From NCBI GenBank assembly GCA_019358875.1, contig JAHHIF010000018.1, positions 62,001-126,000 of the forward strand: 64,000 bases of DNA, written 5' to 3'. Origin of the DNA: Symplocastrum torsivum CPER-KK1. GTDB lineage: Bacteria > Cyanobacteriota > Cyanobacteriia > Cyanobacteriales > Coleofasciculaceae. Of the stretch, positions 9,346-17,709 are shown piece after piece. Numbering within the stretch: position 1 is the first letter of the stretch; the number at the start of each line of letters is the position of its first letter. Position numbers and translations under genes: made by a program. Under the pieces are notes generated by a model that saw nothing but the letters and a program-made list of their open reading frames with translations, searched no databases and was not told the DNA's origin.

Positions 9346-10797
9346 TTAGCTGCTTTGCCAAATTTCAAGACCACCATTGGGATTATCTTCATAAGTCCAT
9401 TGCTCATTGACTTGAATGGCAGCACGCGGACCAAAAGGATTAGCGGTACCCATAAAAAGACCATAAGGTGTAGATACGATATTACGGAGTCCGTAGTTAT
9501 AAAAATTGCCAAATCCTTGACGGCTTACTGGTAGCCAGTTTTCTCCATCAAAAGACCGCCACAGATCGAAACCGCCTTGATTCTTAATGAGATTTTCAAT
9601 GCCTACTTGCTCTAGCAGCCAATTTAGCTTTTGAGATTGACCTTTAAGTCTGTTAAAGCGCAGGATGATGCTCCAATTCATGGTACCTGCATAAAGCCAA
9701 CCATCATGAACTCCCATTCGCCAGATGTAACCATTGGAAATACTACCAAACCCTGCTGGCAATCCACTTAAAGGAAACTTACCGTCTCGCTCATCACCCA
9801 CGATAATTTCCCAGGAGCCATCGTGAGCTATCCTGATTATTTCAGCTCCTGCCGGACCTATTTTATTCCGATGATCGTAACCCCCGTTTTGTATACCAGT
9901 GCCTACATATAAAGCATCTTTGAAAACCAACATACTGACGGTTCCCTGATTGAGGCTGCCCCGGTTTGCACCACGAGTAATTACTTTTGTCCAGTGGTAA
10001 GGAGGTTCTCCCTGTGCATCAGTGCGCCATATTTGAAAGCCGTTATTGTTAAACGTACCAACGTAGAGATAATTACCAAAATCAATCAGTTCGTAGATTG
10101 TCTTGTTATCAAAGTCACCAAATCCCGGTTCGTTGACAGCTTGCCACTCCTCTTGAACAGGGTCGCTAGTTTCATAGATGATAGGAATACCCGCCGTGTT
10201 TTGATTGCCGCGAGTAGCACCCGCAGGCGTTGTATAGAGTTTCCCTTTAAAAGGAAACAAAGAACGTAAGCTCGTGATCGGTAGACCAATTAAACCTGGT
10301 TTGGAGATTGGAAAAAAATTGATACCATCTTCAGAGCGAAGGATAATCGTGCCTGAACTACGAGAACGCGCACAGGTAGCAACGTAGAGGGCAGGCTCTG
10401 AATCGGATTTTCCTTGAAATACTGTCATAGCCCGGTAGCCAAAGTCACGGCTAAATTCAGCTCCTTGAGAATCGGTAACCATCGGAGATTGATAAACACG
10501 TTCCCAATAAGCTGTGCCTGGGCTATAGCGCCAAATTTCTCCCCGTGCTTGAGTATATTCAAATTCTTTGGAATAAACAGTATGAGGGCATTCGACTGGC
10601 CAAACATTGACATTTAGCGGAACGTGCGGCTTGAGAAAACAGAGAGTTGCCCGACCCGTGCCAACATACAAATGGTCTTTGAACCACACCATGGAGTAAG
10701 CGTAGGAATTGTTGCGATCGCCAAAGCCGTTTTCACTAATCTTGCGGAAGTTTGAGAAGCTTAGCCCAGGATTTGGTTCTGGATTAAAAGGTTTCAT
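9346..10797 (-). CDS. beta-propeller-like protein, paralogue of the 6968-8266 product
   Basis: This 483-residue protein lacks a signal peptide. Seven blade signatures are visible (LYVGTGR, LYVATCA, LYTTPAG, LYVGTFN, LYVGTGI, LYAGTMN, LFMGTAN), several followed by an IWR or LWR strand, which fits a seven-bladed propeller. It shares the GFGD-N-K, FQIWRT and SMLVFK-LYVGTG blades with the protein encoded at 6968-8266, but is longer and more regular. It is transcribed toward the oxygenase gene with only 21 bp between stops, so it has its own promoter in 10798-10996. The function is unknown; its place beside sulfotransferases and an oxygenase suggests a role in the same product. Confidence 0.75.
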   Translation of the reverse strand: MKPFNPEPNPGLSFSNFRKISENGFGDRNNSYAYSMVWFKDHLYVGTGRATLCFLKPHVPLNVNVWPVECPHTVYSKEFEYTQARGEIWRYSPGTAYWERVYQSPMVTDSQGAEFSRDFGYRAMTVFQGKSDSEPALYVATCARSRSSGTIILRSEDGINFFPISKPGLIGLPITSLRSLFPFKGKLYTTPAGATRGNQNTAGIPIIYETSDPVQEEWQAVNEPGFGDFDNKTIYELIDFGNYLYVGTFNNNGFQIWRTDAQGEPPYHWTKVITRGANRGSLNQGTVSMLVFKDALYVGTGIQNGGYDHRNKIGPAGAEIIRIAHDGSWEIIVGDERDGKFPLSGLPAGFGSISNGYIWRMGVHDGWLYAGTMNWSIILRFNRLKGQSQKLNWLLEQVGIENLIKNQGGFDLWRSFDGENWLPVSRQGFGNFYNYGLRNIVSTPYGLFMGTANPFGPRAAIQVNEQWTYEDNPNGGLEIWQSS

Positions 10798-10996
10798 AAT
10801 CAGTAAGTCTAGGACGCGGTATAAGATTTTACTAAATAAATCAATAGCTTTGGTCTAGCTGGGGTAGAAGCAACACATAATTCATATACCCTGAGTAGGT
10901 AGAAGACATCTTTAGCCATCAAAATAGCTTGAAGTTGATTAGTAGCTAAAGTTTTTCAAGATCGGAGTAACTAACTGCACTCAAGGAGAAACTATT

Positions 10997-11287
10997 ATGA
11001 CTACTGAACCTACTGTTCCAGACGATCGCGCCCTGACACCCTACGACCCAGAAATGCGTGCTCTTGTTAAGCAAGAGATGCCCAATGCTTCTGAGCAAGT
11101 GCAGAACGAAACTATTGCACTGATTGAAGCGATAAAAAAACGGGCTCAGTCAGAGGCACAAGGAGCAGGTGAAGTGACCCGTGATGCCTATCTAACCGCT
11201 GTCCGACAAATACGGGAAGTGATTGAACAAGATCTCACCACTCAGCCCTCATCCGCTTTTCTTAGGGCTGTTTCTCCTCCTAAATAG
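10997..11287 (+). CDS. small conserved-looking hypothetical protein
   Basis: This 96-residue soluble protein has no recognised domain. It has a Pro/Asp-rich start (VPDDRALTPYDPEMRAL), then two helical stretches at about 25-50 and 60-80 with an alternating charge pattern. The ATG is well supported by AAGGAG at 8 nt spacing. Its last 46 bp overlap the 3' end of the convergent HAD phosphatase gene, which is unusual for this genome's spacing. No function can be proposed. Confidence 0.7.
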   Translation: MTTEPTVPDDRALTPYDPEMRALVKQEMPNASEQVQNETIALIEAIKKRAQSEAQGAGEVTRDAYLTAVRQIREVIEQDLTTQPSSAFLRAVSPPK

Positions 11288-11940
11288 TCGTTGGCATATG
11301 CACTATGCAACATTCCTATTACATCAATCAATTCGTTAGGTTGGTGGATTAAAAACTCCGGATTCTGTGCTGCCAAGGCTTCTTTTGAGTTAAAGCCCCA
11401 GCTAACAGCGATCGCTTTCATATTAATTTTTTTTGCTGCTTCAATATCTCTAGTTTCATCTCCTACATAGATAACTTCTTCCGGAGTCAAATGGTTCTTT
11501 TGTAGAAACTTCCGGAGGACTTTATGCTTACTAAATAACTTTGTTTCTGAAAAAATAAAACTAAACAAGTCTTCCATTTCATGTTTTTTTAGAAAGATTC
11601 TGACATTCTCTTCTGAGTTGGAAGTGAGTATCCCAAGCTGATTTCCTTCATAATTTAGTTTGGCTAGAGCTTCTTCTATGCCAAATATGGGATTCAAATA
11701 TAGAATTTCATTATGTAAATCGGCTTTTAGTCTTTTCAAAAGAAAAGGTATCTTAAAAAGCGAGATTCCTGATTGTTTAATTATTTCTCTAGAACCCAAA
11801 TTTCTGATTTTAGCGAGGTCATCTGGAACCGCCTGCTTATAGCCGAATTCGCTGGCTAAACGATTACTAATACGAACGACGGCATCAAATGTGTCAGCAA
11901 GCGTACCATCGAAATCAAAAATAATTACTTTTACACTCAT
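11242..11940 (-). CDS. HAD-superfamily phosphatase, phosphoglycolate phosphatase-like
   Basis: This 232-residue protein has all four HAD motifs. Motif I is IIFDFDGTLADT at the N-terminus (two catalytic Asp), motif II ILTSNS near 115, motif III the Lys region near 145-150, and motif IV YVGDETRDIEAA near 165-176. The helical cap between motifs I and II is the C1 type of Gph/PGP-like enzymes, so it probably hydrolyses a small phosphate ester such as 2-phosphoglycolate. I chose the ATG at 11940 (MSVKVII) because homologues start just before motif I; upstream in-frame starts at 11943 and 11964 exist. It converges with the small gene at 10997-11287. queG is upstream, 27 bp away, in the same direction. 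Confidence 0.85.
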   Translation of the reverse strand: MSVKVIIFDFDGTLADTFDAVVRISNRLASEFGYKQAVPDDLAKIRNLGSREIIKQSGISLFKIPFLLKRLKADLHNEILYLNPIFGIEEALAKLNYEGNQLGILTSNSEENVRIFLKKHEMEDLFSFIFSETKLFSKHKVLRKFLQKNHLTPEEVIYVGDETRDIEAAKKINMKAIAVSWGFNSKEALAAQNPEFLIHQPNELIDVIGMLHSAYANDYLGGETALRKADEG

Positions 11941-11967
11941 CATGCAAGCTCGGACTTTTAACAATAA

Positions 11968-12930
11968 TTAGCTTGATGGCTTCGTTGCCTCAAGATTAGC
12001 TTGGGCATTCCGCCGCAGCATATCTGGCTTAATTCGCCTTAACGCCGAGGCTGGAAAGCGCCGATTCCACTCATCATCCGAGATGTTTGCTAGTTCGGTG
12101 AGTGTGGGAGCGATATTCCAGGGGTAGGGTTGAAATTCTGCTACATCAGTTGTGTGAGCAAAACGTTGGTTCCAGGGGCAGACATCCTGGCAGATGTCAC
12201 AACCAGCAACCCAGCCTTCTAAACGGGCTGCAATGAACTCTGGCAAGTCCTCAGCCCGATTTTCTATCGTGTGATAAGCAATGCATCGATTAGCATCAAC
12301 GACAAACGGTTTAGCGATCGCACCCGTAGGGCAGGCATCGAGGCAACGGGTACAGCTACCGCAGTGTTCTGTGTGGGGCGCATCTGGGGGCAACTCTACG
12401 TTAGTTAAGACTTCCCCTAAAAATACCCAACTGCCATACTTACGTGTAATTACATTGCCATTTTTGGCAATCCAACCGATCCCCGCACGCTCTGCCCAAA
12501 CTTTATCCTGTACTGGCCCTGTATCAGCATAGTAACGCGCCTTGACCTCTTCACCTTGCTCAGAAAGCCAGTTAGTAAAGGCTTTTAACTTTTTATGCAT
12601 TACCTTGTGGTAGTCTCGCCCCCAGCCGTAACGAGAGATTTTGGCAAATTCAGGCTCATTTGGACGTTGGTGAGGAGTGTAGTAGTTGAGAGCAACACAA
12701 ATCACTGATTGCACTTCTGGCATAGAGGCACGGATATCGAAGCGTTTAGAATTTTCCATCCACGCCATGTCAGCCTGATACCCCAGCGCTAGCCATGCCT
12801 TGAGGCGCTGCTGTACAGCGGAGTCAGTATCAGCATCCACAGCCGCAACTCCACACAAGTCAAAACCTAGCGAGTAGGCTTTTTCTTTCAAGTGACTGAT
12901 GCTGATAGGTATTTTCACTGGTAGTGACAT
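11968..12930 (-). CDS. queG: epoxyqueuosine reductase QueG
   Basis: This 320-residue enzyme catalyses the last step of queuosine synthesis in tRNA, the cobalamin-dependent reduction of epoxyqueuosine. The catalytic Asp is at about 136 (YYADTGPVQDK). The two [4Fe-4S] cluster motifs are CGSCTRCLDACPTGAI near 190-205 and CDICQDVCPWN near 245-255, with an extra Cys in CIAYHTIEN. Length and motif order match the family, though the C-terminal HEAT-like extension of some QueG proteins is absent. The HAD gene follows by 27 bp, so the two may be co-transcribed; no functional link is known. Confidence 0.95.
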   Translation of the reverse strand: MSLPVKIPISISHLKEKAYSLGFDLCGVAAVDADTDSAVQQRLKAWLALGYQADMAWMENSKRFDIRASMPEVQSVICVALNYYTPHQRPNEPEFAKISRYGWGRDYHKVMHKKLKAFTNWLSEQGEEVKARYYADTGPVQDKVWAERAGIGWIAKNGNVITRKYGSWVFLGEVLTNVELPPDAPHTEHCGSCTRCLDACPTGAIAKPFVVDANRCIAYHTIENRAEDLPEFIAARLEGWVAGCDICQDVCPWNQRFAHTTDVAEFQPYPWNIAPTLTELANISDDEWNRRFPASALRRIKPDMLRRNAQANLEATKPSS

Positions 12931-13139
12931 TAATCACAAATAAACCAGACCAGTCATTATAGTTTTTCTGGCTTGGTATTTGTAATCTTTACTTGCAATT
13001 CTTAATTATACGTTGCAATATGAATTAAGTGAGGTTAAGCAAAGAGACATACATGCCTCCAATTGATTGAACGTCAAACACTACTAAGAAGAACTGGCTG
13101 GAGTTCAGAGGAGGGAGTTCTATAAAATCCATCTAAGAG

Positions 13140-13162
13140 GGCAGGTCTACACCTGCCTTTTT
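13140..13162 (+). terminator. terminator-like hairpin in the leader of the OCP-CTD gene
   Basis: GGCAGGT and ACCTGCC pair around a 4-nt loop and are followed by five T residues. It ends 35 bp before the ATG at 13198. It could end a short upstream transcript or act as an attenuator. Confidence 0.65.
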
Positions 13163-13197
13163 ATTTAATACTGGTTTCGAGCTTGAGGAAAGTACTA

Positions 13198-13632
13198 ATG
13201 AGCATTGCTAATGACATAAGCCCAACTAACGAGTCTGCTGCTACTACCGACTTAACTATAGAAGGAATTGATGAGCCAGTCGTGCTGCGCTACTTTGAGA
13301 CGATGAATGCTGGTGAGTATGAAGCAACAGCCGTTTTGTTCGGCGATACAGGTACAATGCAGCCACCCTTTGAGCAACCCATTGAAGGAAAAGAGGCGAT
13401 CGCAAATTACCTGGAAGCCGAAGCCAAAGGAATGCAGCTATCTCCCAAAGAGGGAATTGCTGAATCACTAGATAATGACCAAACCCAAATTCAAGTCACT
13501 GGCAAAGTGCAAACACCTTTGTTTGGTGTCAATGTATCCTGGATATTTCTCCTGAGTGCAGAACGAGAAATTCTCCATACAAGAATCAAGCTACTCGCTT
13601 CTCCCCAAGAACTTTTGAGCCTTCGCCGCTAG
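13198..13632 (+). CDS. OCP C-terminal domain homologue (CTDH), NTF2-like carotenoid carrier
   Basis: This 144-residue NTF2-fold protein matches the C-terminal domain of the orange carotenoid protein. It has VVLRYFETMNAGEY with the Tyr that contacts the carotenoid carbonyl, then PPFEQPIEGKEAI, TQIQVTGKVQTPLFGVNV, SWIFLL with the partner Trp, and the C-terminal LLASPQELL. Stand-alone CTDH proteins bind and shuttle ketocarotenoids to helical carotenoid proteins. No Cys is present, whereas several studied CTDHs have one that forms a disulfide dimer. I chose the ATG at 13198 because GAGGAAA lies 7-8 nt before it; an upstream in-frame TTG would leave that site inside the gene. No OCP or HCP gene is visible nearby. 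Confidence 0.88.
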   Translation: MSIANDISPTNESAATTDLTIEGIDEPVVLRYFETMNAGEYEATAVLFGDTGTMQPPFEQPIEGKEAIANYLEAEAKGMQLSPKEGIAESLDNDQTQIQVTGKVQTPLFGVNVSWIFLLSAEREILHTRIKLLASPQELLSLRR

Positions 13633-14007
13633 CCAGTAATGAATTCACGAACAAACTGTATGGCAGACATCTTGTCTGCCACATCTTCTTCCCTCCAACC
13701 TGAAAATAGGAAGTAGGAGAAGCGTCTTTTTTCTTGCAGTCGAGCGAATATCTTAACTATTTCAAATAGTAAAAATAACTAGAGCTAAATTGTGTTAACT
13801 TAGCAAAAATTATAATTTAGATTAAAAAAAACTATTATTGGTTGAGATTTGTAACAATAGTGGTTTCTAACAGCTATTTTCTGTAAAGTCTAAGCTCGAA
13901 AGTAGCGAATTGTAGCGAGACACCCGATATCTCTACCTTTGCGATCGCAAAGGCTTATTTTTCAGGCTCAAGATAAAGAGTAACAACGCTGGCTGAAACC
14001 TACCTAC
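13633..14007. other. 375-bp intergenic region with convergent ends
   Basis: It separates the convergent OCP-CTD and RsbW-like genes. It holds one strong hairpin (listed separately), an AT-rich stretch at about 13750-13860 and one HIP1 site near 13942. I see no gene in it. Confidence 0.5.
13661..13681 (+). terminator. stem-loop after the OCP-CTD gene
   Basis: TGGCAGACA and TGTCTGCCA form a perfect 9-bp stem with a 3-nt loop, 29 bp after the stop codon. The following bases are C/T-rich but not a clean T run, so it may be a terminator or an mRNA 3'-end stabiliser. Confidence 0.6.
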
Positions 14008-14439
14008 TTATTGAGATTCTTCTGGTTTAGGTAAACTCGCTTCCATCTTCAGGCAGTTGCGACCATTGACCTGCAAGCGATACTCCACGCGATCCATCAG
14101 TCGATTCATAATGAGCCAACCATAGCCACTTTCCTGCTTATCATCTGGATTTGGCGGCAAATACGTTGATAGATCAAACCCTTTGCCATGATCCCAAATC
14201 TCCAGTGCAATATCCCGTTCTTTGAGTTCCAAACGAATCAACACCGGCAAATTGGGCTGATCTCGATGAGCGTGACGCACCACATTGGAATACGCTTCCA
14301 CCAACGCCAGCCGCAAACGATTAGATTGACGTGACCAATCGACAGAGTCGCCTAACTCCGCCTCCAGACTACCCAGTAGCCAACTTTCGACAATCGTCAA
14401 AAACTTCAAGTCACTTGGGATGTGCAGTTCCGTTTTCAT
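14008..14439 (-). CDS. RsbW-like anti-sigma factor / serine kinase
   Basis: This 143-residue protein is a single GHKL ATPase domain of the anti-sigma (HATPase_c_2) type. The N-box is EAYSNVVRHAH near 67-77, the G1 box IWDHGKGFD near 100-108, and the glycine loop ESGYGWLIMNRLMD near 121-134. Such proteins bind either a sigma factor or an anti-anti-sigma STAS protein and phosphorylate the latter. The gene follows the RsbU-like phosphatase gene with 3 nt between stop and start, so the two are translated from one message, with the ribosome binding site inside the upstream gene. The cognate STAS protein is not adjacent; candidates lie at 29923 and 38799. Confidence 0.9.
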   Translation of the reverse strand: MKTELHIPSDLKFLTIVESWLLGSLEAELGDSVDWSRQSNRLRLALVEAYSNVVRHAHRDQPNLPVLIRLELKERDIALEIWDHGKGFDLSTYLPPNPDDKQESGYGWLIMNRLMDRVEYRLQVNGRNCLKMEASLPKPEESQ

Positions 14440-14442
14440 AGA

Positions 14443-16134
14443 CTACAGAACCTCCAGAGAGAGTATAGTTTGGTCATCTTCCTGAACATTGTTAGTCCGT
14501 TCTCGAATGCGATTTAGTAAATTGGTCAAGTCAAAGGGGGCTGATTCTTGACGCAGCAGTTGCCAAAGTCCGTCTTGCTTGAGCATTGCACCAGTGTTTT
14601 GCTCACAGTTTTGTGGGCGGGGGTTCACTTCTTTTACGGTCGCCTCTGTAATTCCATCACTGATTAACAGAAAGAGATCACCCGCATTTAACGTCAGAAC
14701 TCCTGCATTCGCTTTCCAAGTGGCTAAAATCCCCAAAGGAACGCCACGAACTTTGAGGTAATTTGGTTCCACTGTCACCGAATTTTCAGATACAGCCCGT
14801 TGTTGAACGATTAATCTGTGAGACCAGACAATGGGATAGATGTGACCTGCGTTCGCGTAGACCAACTGCCGCGATGCTGGGGTATAGCGAGCTAGCACCA
14901 TTGTGATGAAACAGTTGGTACTGACAAGATCATCGGACATAATGCTGTTGAGGTTTCGCATGACAACCTCCGGTTCTGGAGATACTTCTTGCGCGAGTTC
15001 TCGTCGCAAAATAGAGATGGCACTCGCCATAAATAGAGCCGCAGGGACACCTTTACCAGATACATCTCCAACTGCTAACCATACATCTCCTTGCGGATGA
15101 ACATAAACTTCAAAAAAATCGCCTCCAACTTCTCGCGCTGGGTAGCAGTGGGCTTGCACTCGCAAACCTTCGACATCCGGCAAGCTTTGGCGTAGTAGGT
15201 TGTTTTGGATCTGGCGAGCTACCTCTAGTTCAGCACGCATCTGCTCAGCTTGTAGCTGGGTACGTTGGTAGAGTTTGGCTTGGGAAATCGCTAAAGCGGC
15301 TTGCTCAGCAACAGCTTCAATTAACTGAACATCTTGTGATGTCCACAGACGTCCTCTCTCATTTTGATAGAGAGATAGAACTGCCAAGAGTTGTTGCTGA
15401 CAGATTAACGGGACGAGTAGATGTACGGAAGTATTGCCGGAGGTTTCATCCTGAACAATCTGTGTCTGTCGGTTCTCTAAAGCGTTTAGAACAGTTGAGT
15501 CGGCATCGGGAAGGGGGAGTAGTTCTGTGCTATCTTCCTGATAACAGAAAGATTCTAGTGTTAGCTGGTCACTATCTACTGGTCGCAAAATACAACTTTT
15601 GGCTTCAAACGTCCGACCAATTGTCGTGACAATCGTTTGTAGCATACTGCTGTAGTCGAGTGACTCTCGAATCGCCGTTGTCACCACATTGAAAAGTTCT
15701 TCTCGTCGTAAGGCGCGGCGCAGCTCATTAGTTCTTTGCTTAAGCACCCGGTAGGTGTCGGCAGCTTGTTGAACGACGGCTTTCAGGTTTTCAGGGTTCC
15801 AAGGCTTAGTGATGTACTTGAATACCTTGCCAGAGTTAATCGCTTCAACTAGATCTTCAACATCCGTGTAGCCAGTTAAAAGAATGCGAATCGTTTCTGG
15901 AAAGCGCTCAACCGTCTTGCTCAAGAATTCAGTTCCGTTCATTAGGGGCATTCGCTGATCAGAAATGATCACTGCCATTTCCCCATGAGTGTCTAGAAGT
16001 TCAAGAGCTTTCATCGCTCCGTCTGCTTTGAAGACGCGAAAATCTCGTCGAAAGGTTCTGTACAACAAATCTAGGTTGTCAGGCTCGTCGTCAACCACCA
16101 TCAGTTTGAGTTTGCTCCGATCTGCCTGACTCAT
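14443..16134 (-). CDS. response regulator with GAF and RsbU-type PP2C phosphatase
   Basis: This 563-residue cytosolic protein is a signalling phosphatase. A receiver domain fills about 10-130, with the phospho-acceptor Asp in IISDQRMP and the conserved Lys in YITKPW. A GAF domain covers about 160-310, a short coiled linker about 310-345, and a SpoIIE/RsbU PP2C domain the rest, with metal Asp residues in EVGGDFFEV, AVGDVSGKG and LLISDGITEA. Phosphorylation of the receiver is expected to control dephosphorylation of a STAS antagonist, the usual partner-switching input. The ATG at 16134 has GGAG at 9 nt; an in-frame TTG 29 codons upstream gives a longer form. It is coupled to the RsbW-like gene. 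Confidence 0.9.
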   Translation of the reverse strand: MSQADRSKLKLMVVDDEPDNLDLLYRTFRRDFRVFKADGAMKALELLDTHGEMAVIISDQRMPLMNGTEFLSKTVERFPETIRILLTGYTDVEDLVEAINSGKVFKYITKPWNPENLKAVVQQAADTYRVLKQRTNELRRALRREELFNVVTTAIRESLDYSSMLQTIVTTIGRTFEAKSCILRPVDSDQLTLESFCYQEDSTELLPLPDADSTVLNALENRQTQIVQDETSGNTSVHLLVPLICQQQLLAVLSLYQNERGRLWTSQDVQLIEAVAEQAALAISQAKLYQRTQLQAEQMRAELEVARQIQNNLLRQSLPDVEGLRVQAHCYPAREVGGDFFEVYVHPQGDVWLAVGDVSGKGVPAALFMASAISILRRELAQEVSPEPEVVMRNLNSIMSDDLVSTNCFITMVLARYTPASRQLVYANAGHIYPIVWSHRLIVQQRAVSENSVTVEPNYLKVRGVPLGILATWKANAGVLTLNAGDLFLLISDGITEATVKEVNPRPQNCEQNTGAMLKQDGLWQLLRQESAPFDLTNLLNRIRERTNNVQEDDQTILSLEVL

Positions 16135-16754
16135 TTGGTCACTCCGGTTCTCTTGTTCGTTAGAGACGACAGCTTGAGGATAATCGGACTGGATGCTGTC
16201 GGCGTTCCTGCTTACCAACAACCTGACACAATTCTCAACGTGTGCTTCCTGCTTAAGATATCCCTAATTGTTAACTCAGGGGTGTGTTCCTCATTCACCT
16301 AAAATTGTCTCCTTCATGGTCGGATAAGTTGGATACAGCATCCATGGCAATTAAGAGCGATCGCACTCTTATGCACTCCCTCAAGCTTGGAAAATCGCAC
16401 TTTAGGTGAAGTGAAGCCCCAAACAGGAGCAAAATACTCATCTATTCGAGACTATAGTAAATCAGACAACCCATACATAGCTAGAAAAACTGCAAGAGGA
16501 GCCAGCAGTATAGACTACCACTGGCTCTTAATGTCTAAAAAAGAATCGTTACTGCCTGTAGACAAAGGATTCTGGTGTTCATTCAAGCCAAACTGGTTGA
16601 GAAACACCCTAGTCTTAGATGAGTAAGCGAACTGGGTCATAGTTCTTACTCAAGGGTATTGCTCAATAACACCAAGTTCAAGGATGGGTTTCACGCCCAG
16701 ACGATTGCTCTAACAGCTTCATGGTAATGTTACCGTCTCGTAGGCAGCGATCGC
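16135..16754. other. 620-bp intergenic region
   Basis: It lies between two minus-strand regulator genes. It includes HIP1 sites near 16358 and 16750, and an inverted repeat GAGCCAG/CTGGCTC with a wide loop at about 16500-16526. The 79-codon plus-strand frame at 16387-16626 starts with TTG, has no ribosome binding site and resembles nothing I know, so I do not call it. Confidence 0.45.
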
Positions 16755-17474
16755 TTAACCAACTAAGCCAGAGCGAAGCGCACGAACTGCCGCTTGAGTA
16801 CGGTCATCGGCACACAGCTTATTCAGGATATTACGGACATGGGTTTTGACAGTTCCCACCGTGATGTAGAGCTTTTCTGCGATCGCGGCATTGCTGCAAC
16901 CTTCAACAATTAGCTGCAATACTTCCAATTCCCGTTCCGTTAGGGGATAGGCTTCAATCAGTTGGCTATACTCTGGTTCAGCAGCATTGATCGTTACAGT
17001 TTTCAAGGCAGCAGCGGCATCAGCACCCACCTCGCTTGACTTGGCTTGTGTTAGCACAATTCTTGCGATCGCAGGGTCAATCCAAGCATTCCCTTCGTAG
17101 GTGACTTGTAGCGCCTCTAGCAAATTATCGAAACTGATATTCTTCATGCAGTAAGAGTCCGCTCCAGCAGCAAACGCCGCCATCACAGCTTCCTCGTTAT
17201 CCTGCAACGTCAAAACCAGAATCTTGGTTTGAGTCTCCTCTTCAGCGCTTCTCGCTTCCTTGAAGCGCCGTGTCAACTCAATGCCATCAATGTCAGGCAA
17301 ACCAATGTCCACAATTCCGATATCCGGCCTGGACGTTTCCAGTAATTTCAGACCATCGGTGGCATTGGCTGCCTCTCCTACAAATTCAATTTCGCTACGC
17401 TGTTGTAGCGCTGTTCTGATCCCGACCCTCGTCAGGTCATGGTCTTCAATGAGAGCAACGCGGATTTTACTCAT
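16755..17474 (-). CDS. NarL/LuxR-family response regulator
   Basis: This 239-residue two-domain DNA-binding regulator has a receiver at residues 1-125, with acidic residues in IEDHD, phospho-acceptor Asp in GIVDIGLPDIDG and Lys in CMKNI. A 50-residue linker follows. The C-terminal LuxR helix-turn-helix starts at LTERELEVLQLIVEG and includes AIAEKLYITVGTVKTHV. The ATG at 17474 (MSKIRVAL) is preferred over the in-frame TTG at 17480. It is divergent from the histidine kinase gene at 17710, so the 235-bp spacer may hold regulated promoters for both, and that kinase is a plausible partner. Confidence 0.92.
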   Translation of the reverse strand: MSKIRVALIEDHDLTRVGIRTALQQRSEIEFVGEAANATDGLKLLETSRPDIGIVDIGLPDIDGIELTRRFKEARSAEEETQTKILVLTLQDNEEAVMAAFAAGADSYCMKNISFDNLLEALQVTYEGNAWIDPAIARIVLTQAKSSEVGADAAAALKTVTINAAEPEYSQLIEAYPLTERELEVLQLIVEGCSNAAIAEKLYITVGTVKTHVRNILNKLCADDRTQAAVRALRSGLVG

Positions 17475-17709
17475 CGTCAACGTCCAGGGTGTGCAATTTT
17501 TTAGCGGTTACAGGAGAAGTTTATAAACTTTGGGTCAAACACCGAGTGATGTCCACCCATCGGTAGGGGTAGGGATTTCTGCACTTCGGATAGATTCTGA
17601 ATGATACCGTCTCTTTGGCATCTTTCTTTACAGCTAGCTTAATCTAAAGCCTTTTTTCTAGCACCTTTATCTGTTGATGCGGAGCTAAGACTTTTAAAAA
17701 GAACTCATA

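Noticed and set aside
16387..16626. 79-codon plus-strand frame between the regulators
   Set aside because: It starts at TTG without a ribosome binding site, overlaps an inverted repeat and resembles no known protein.
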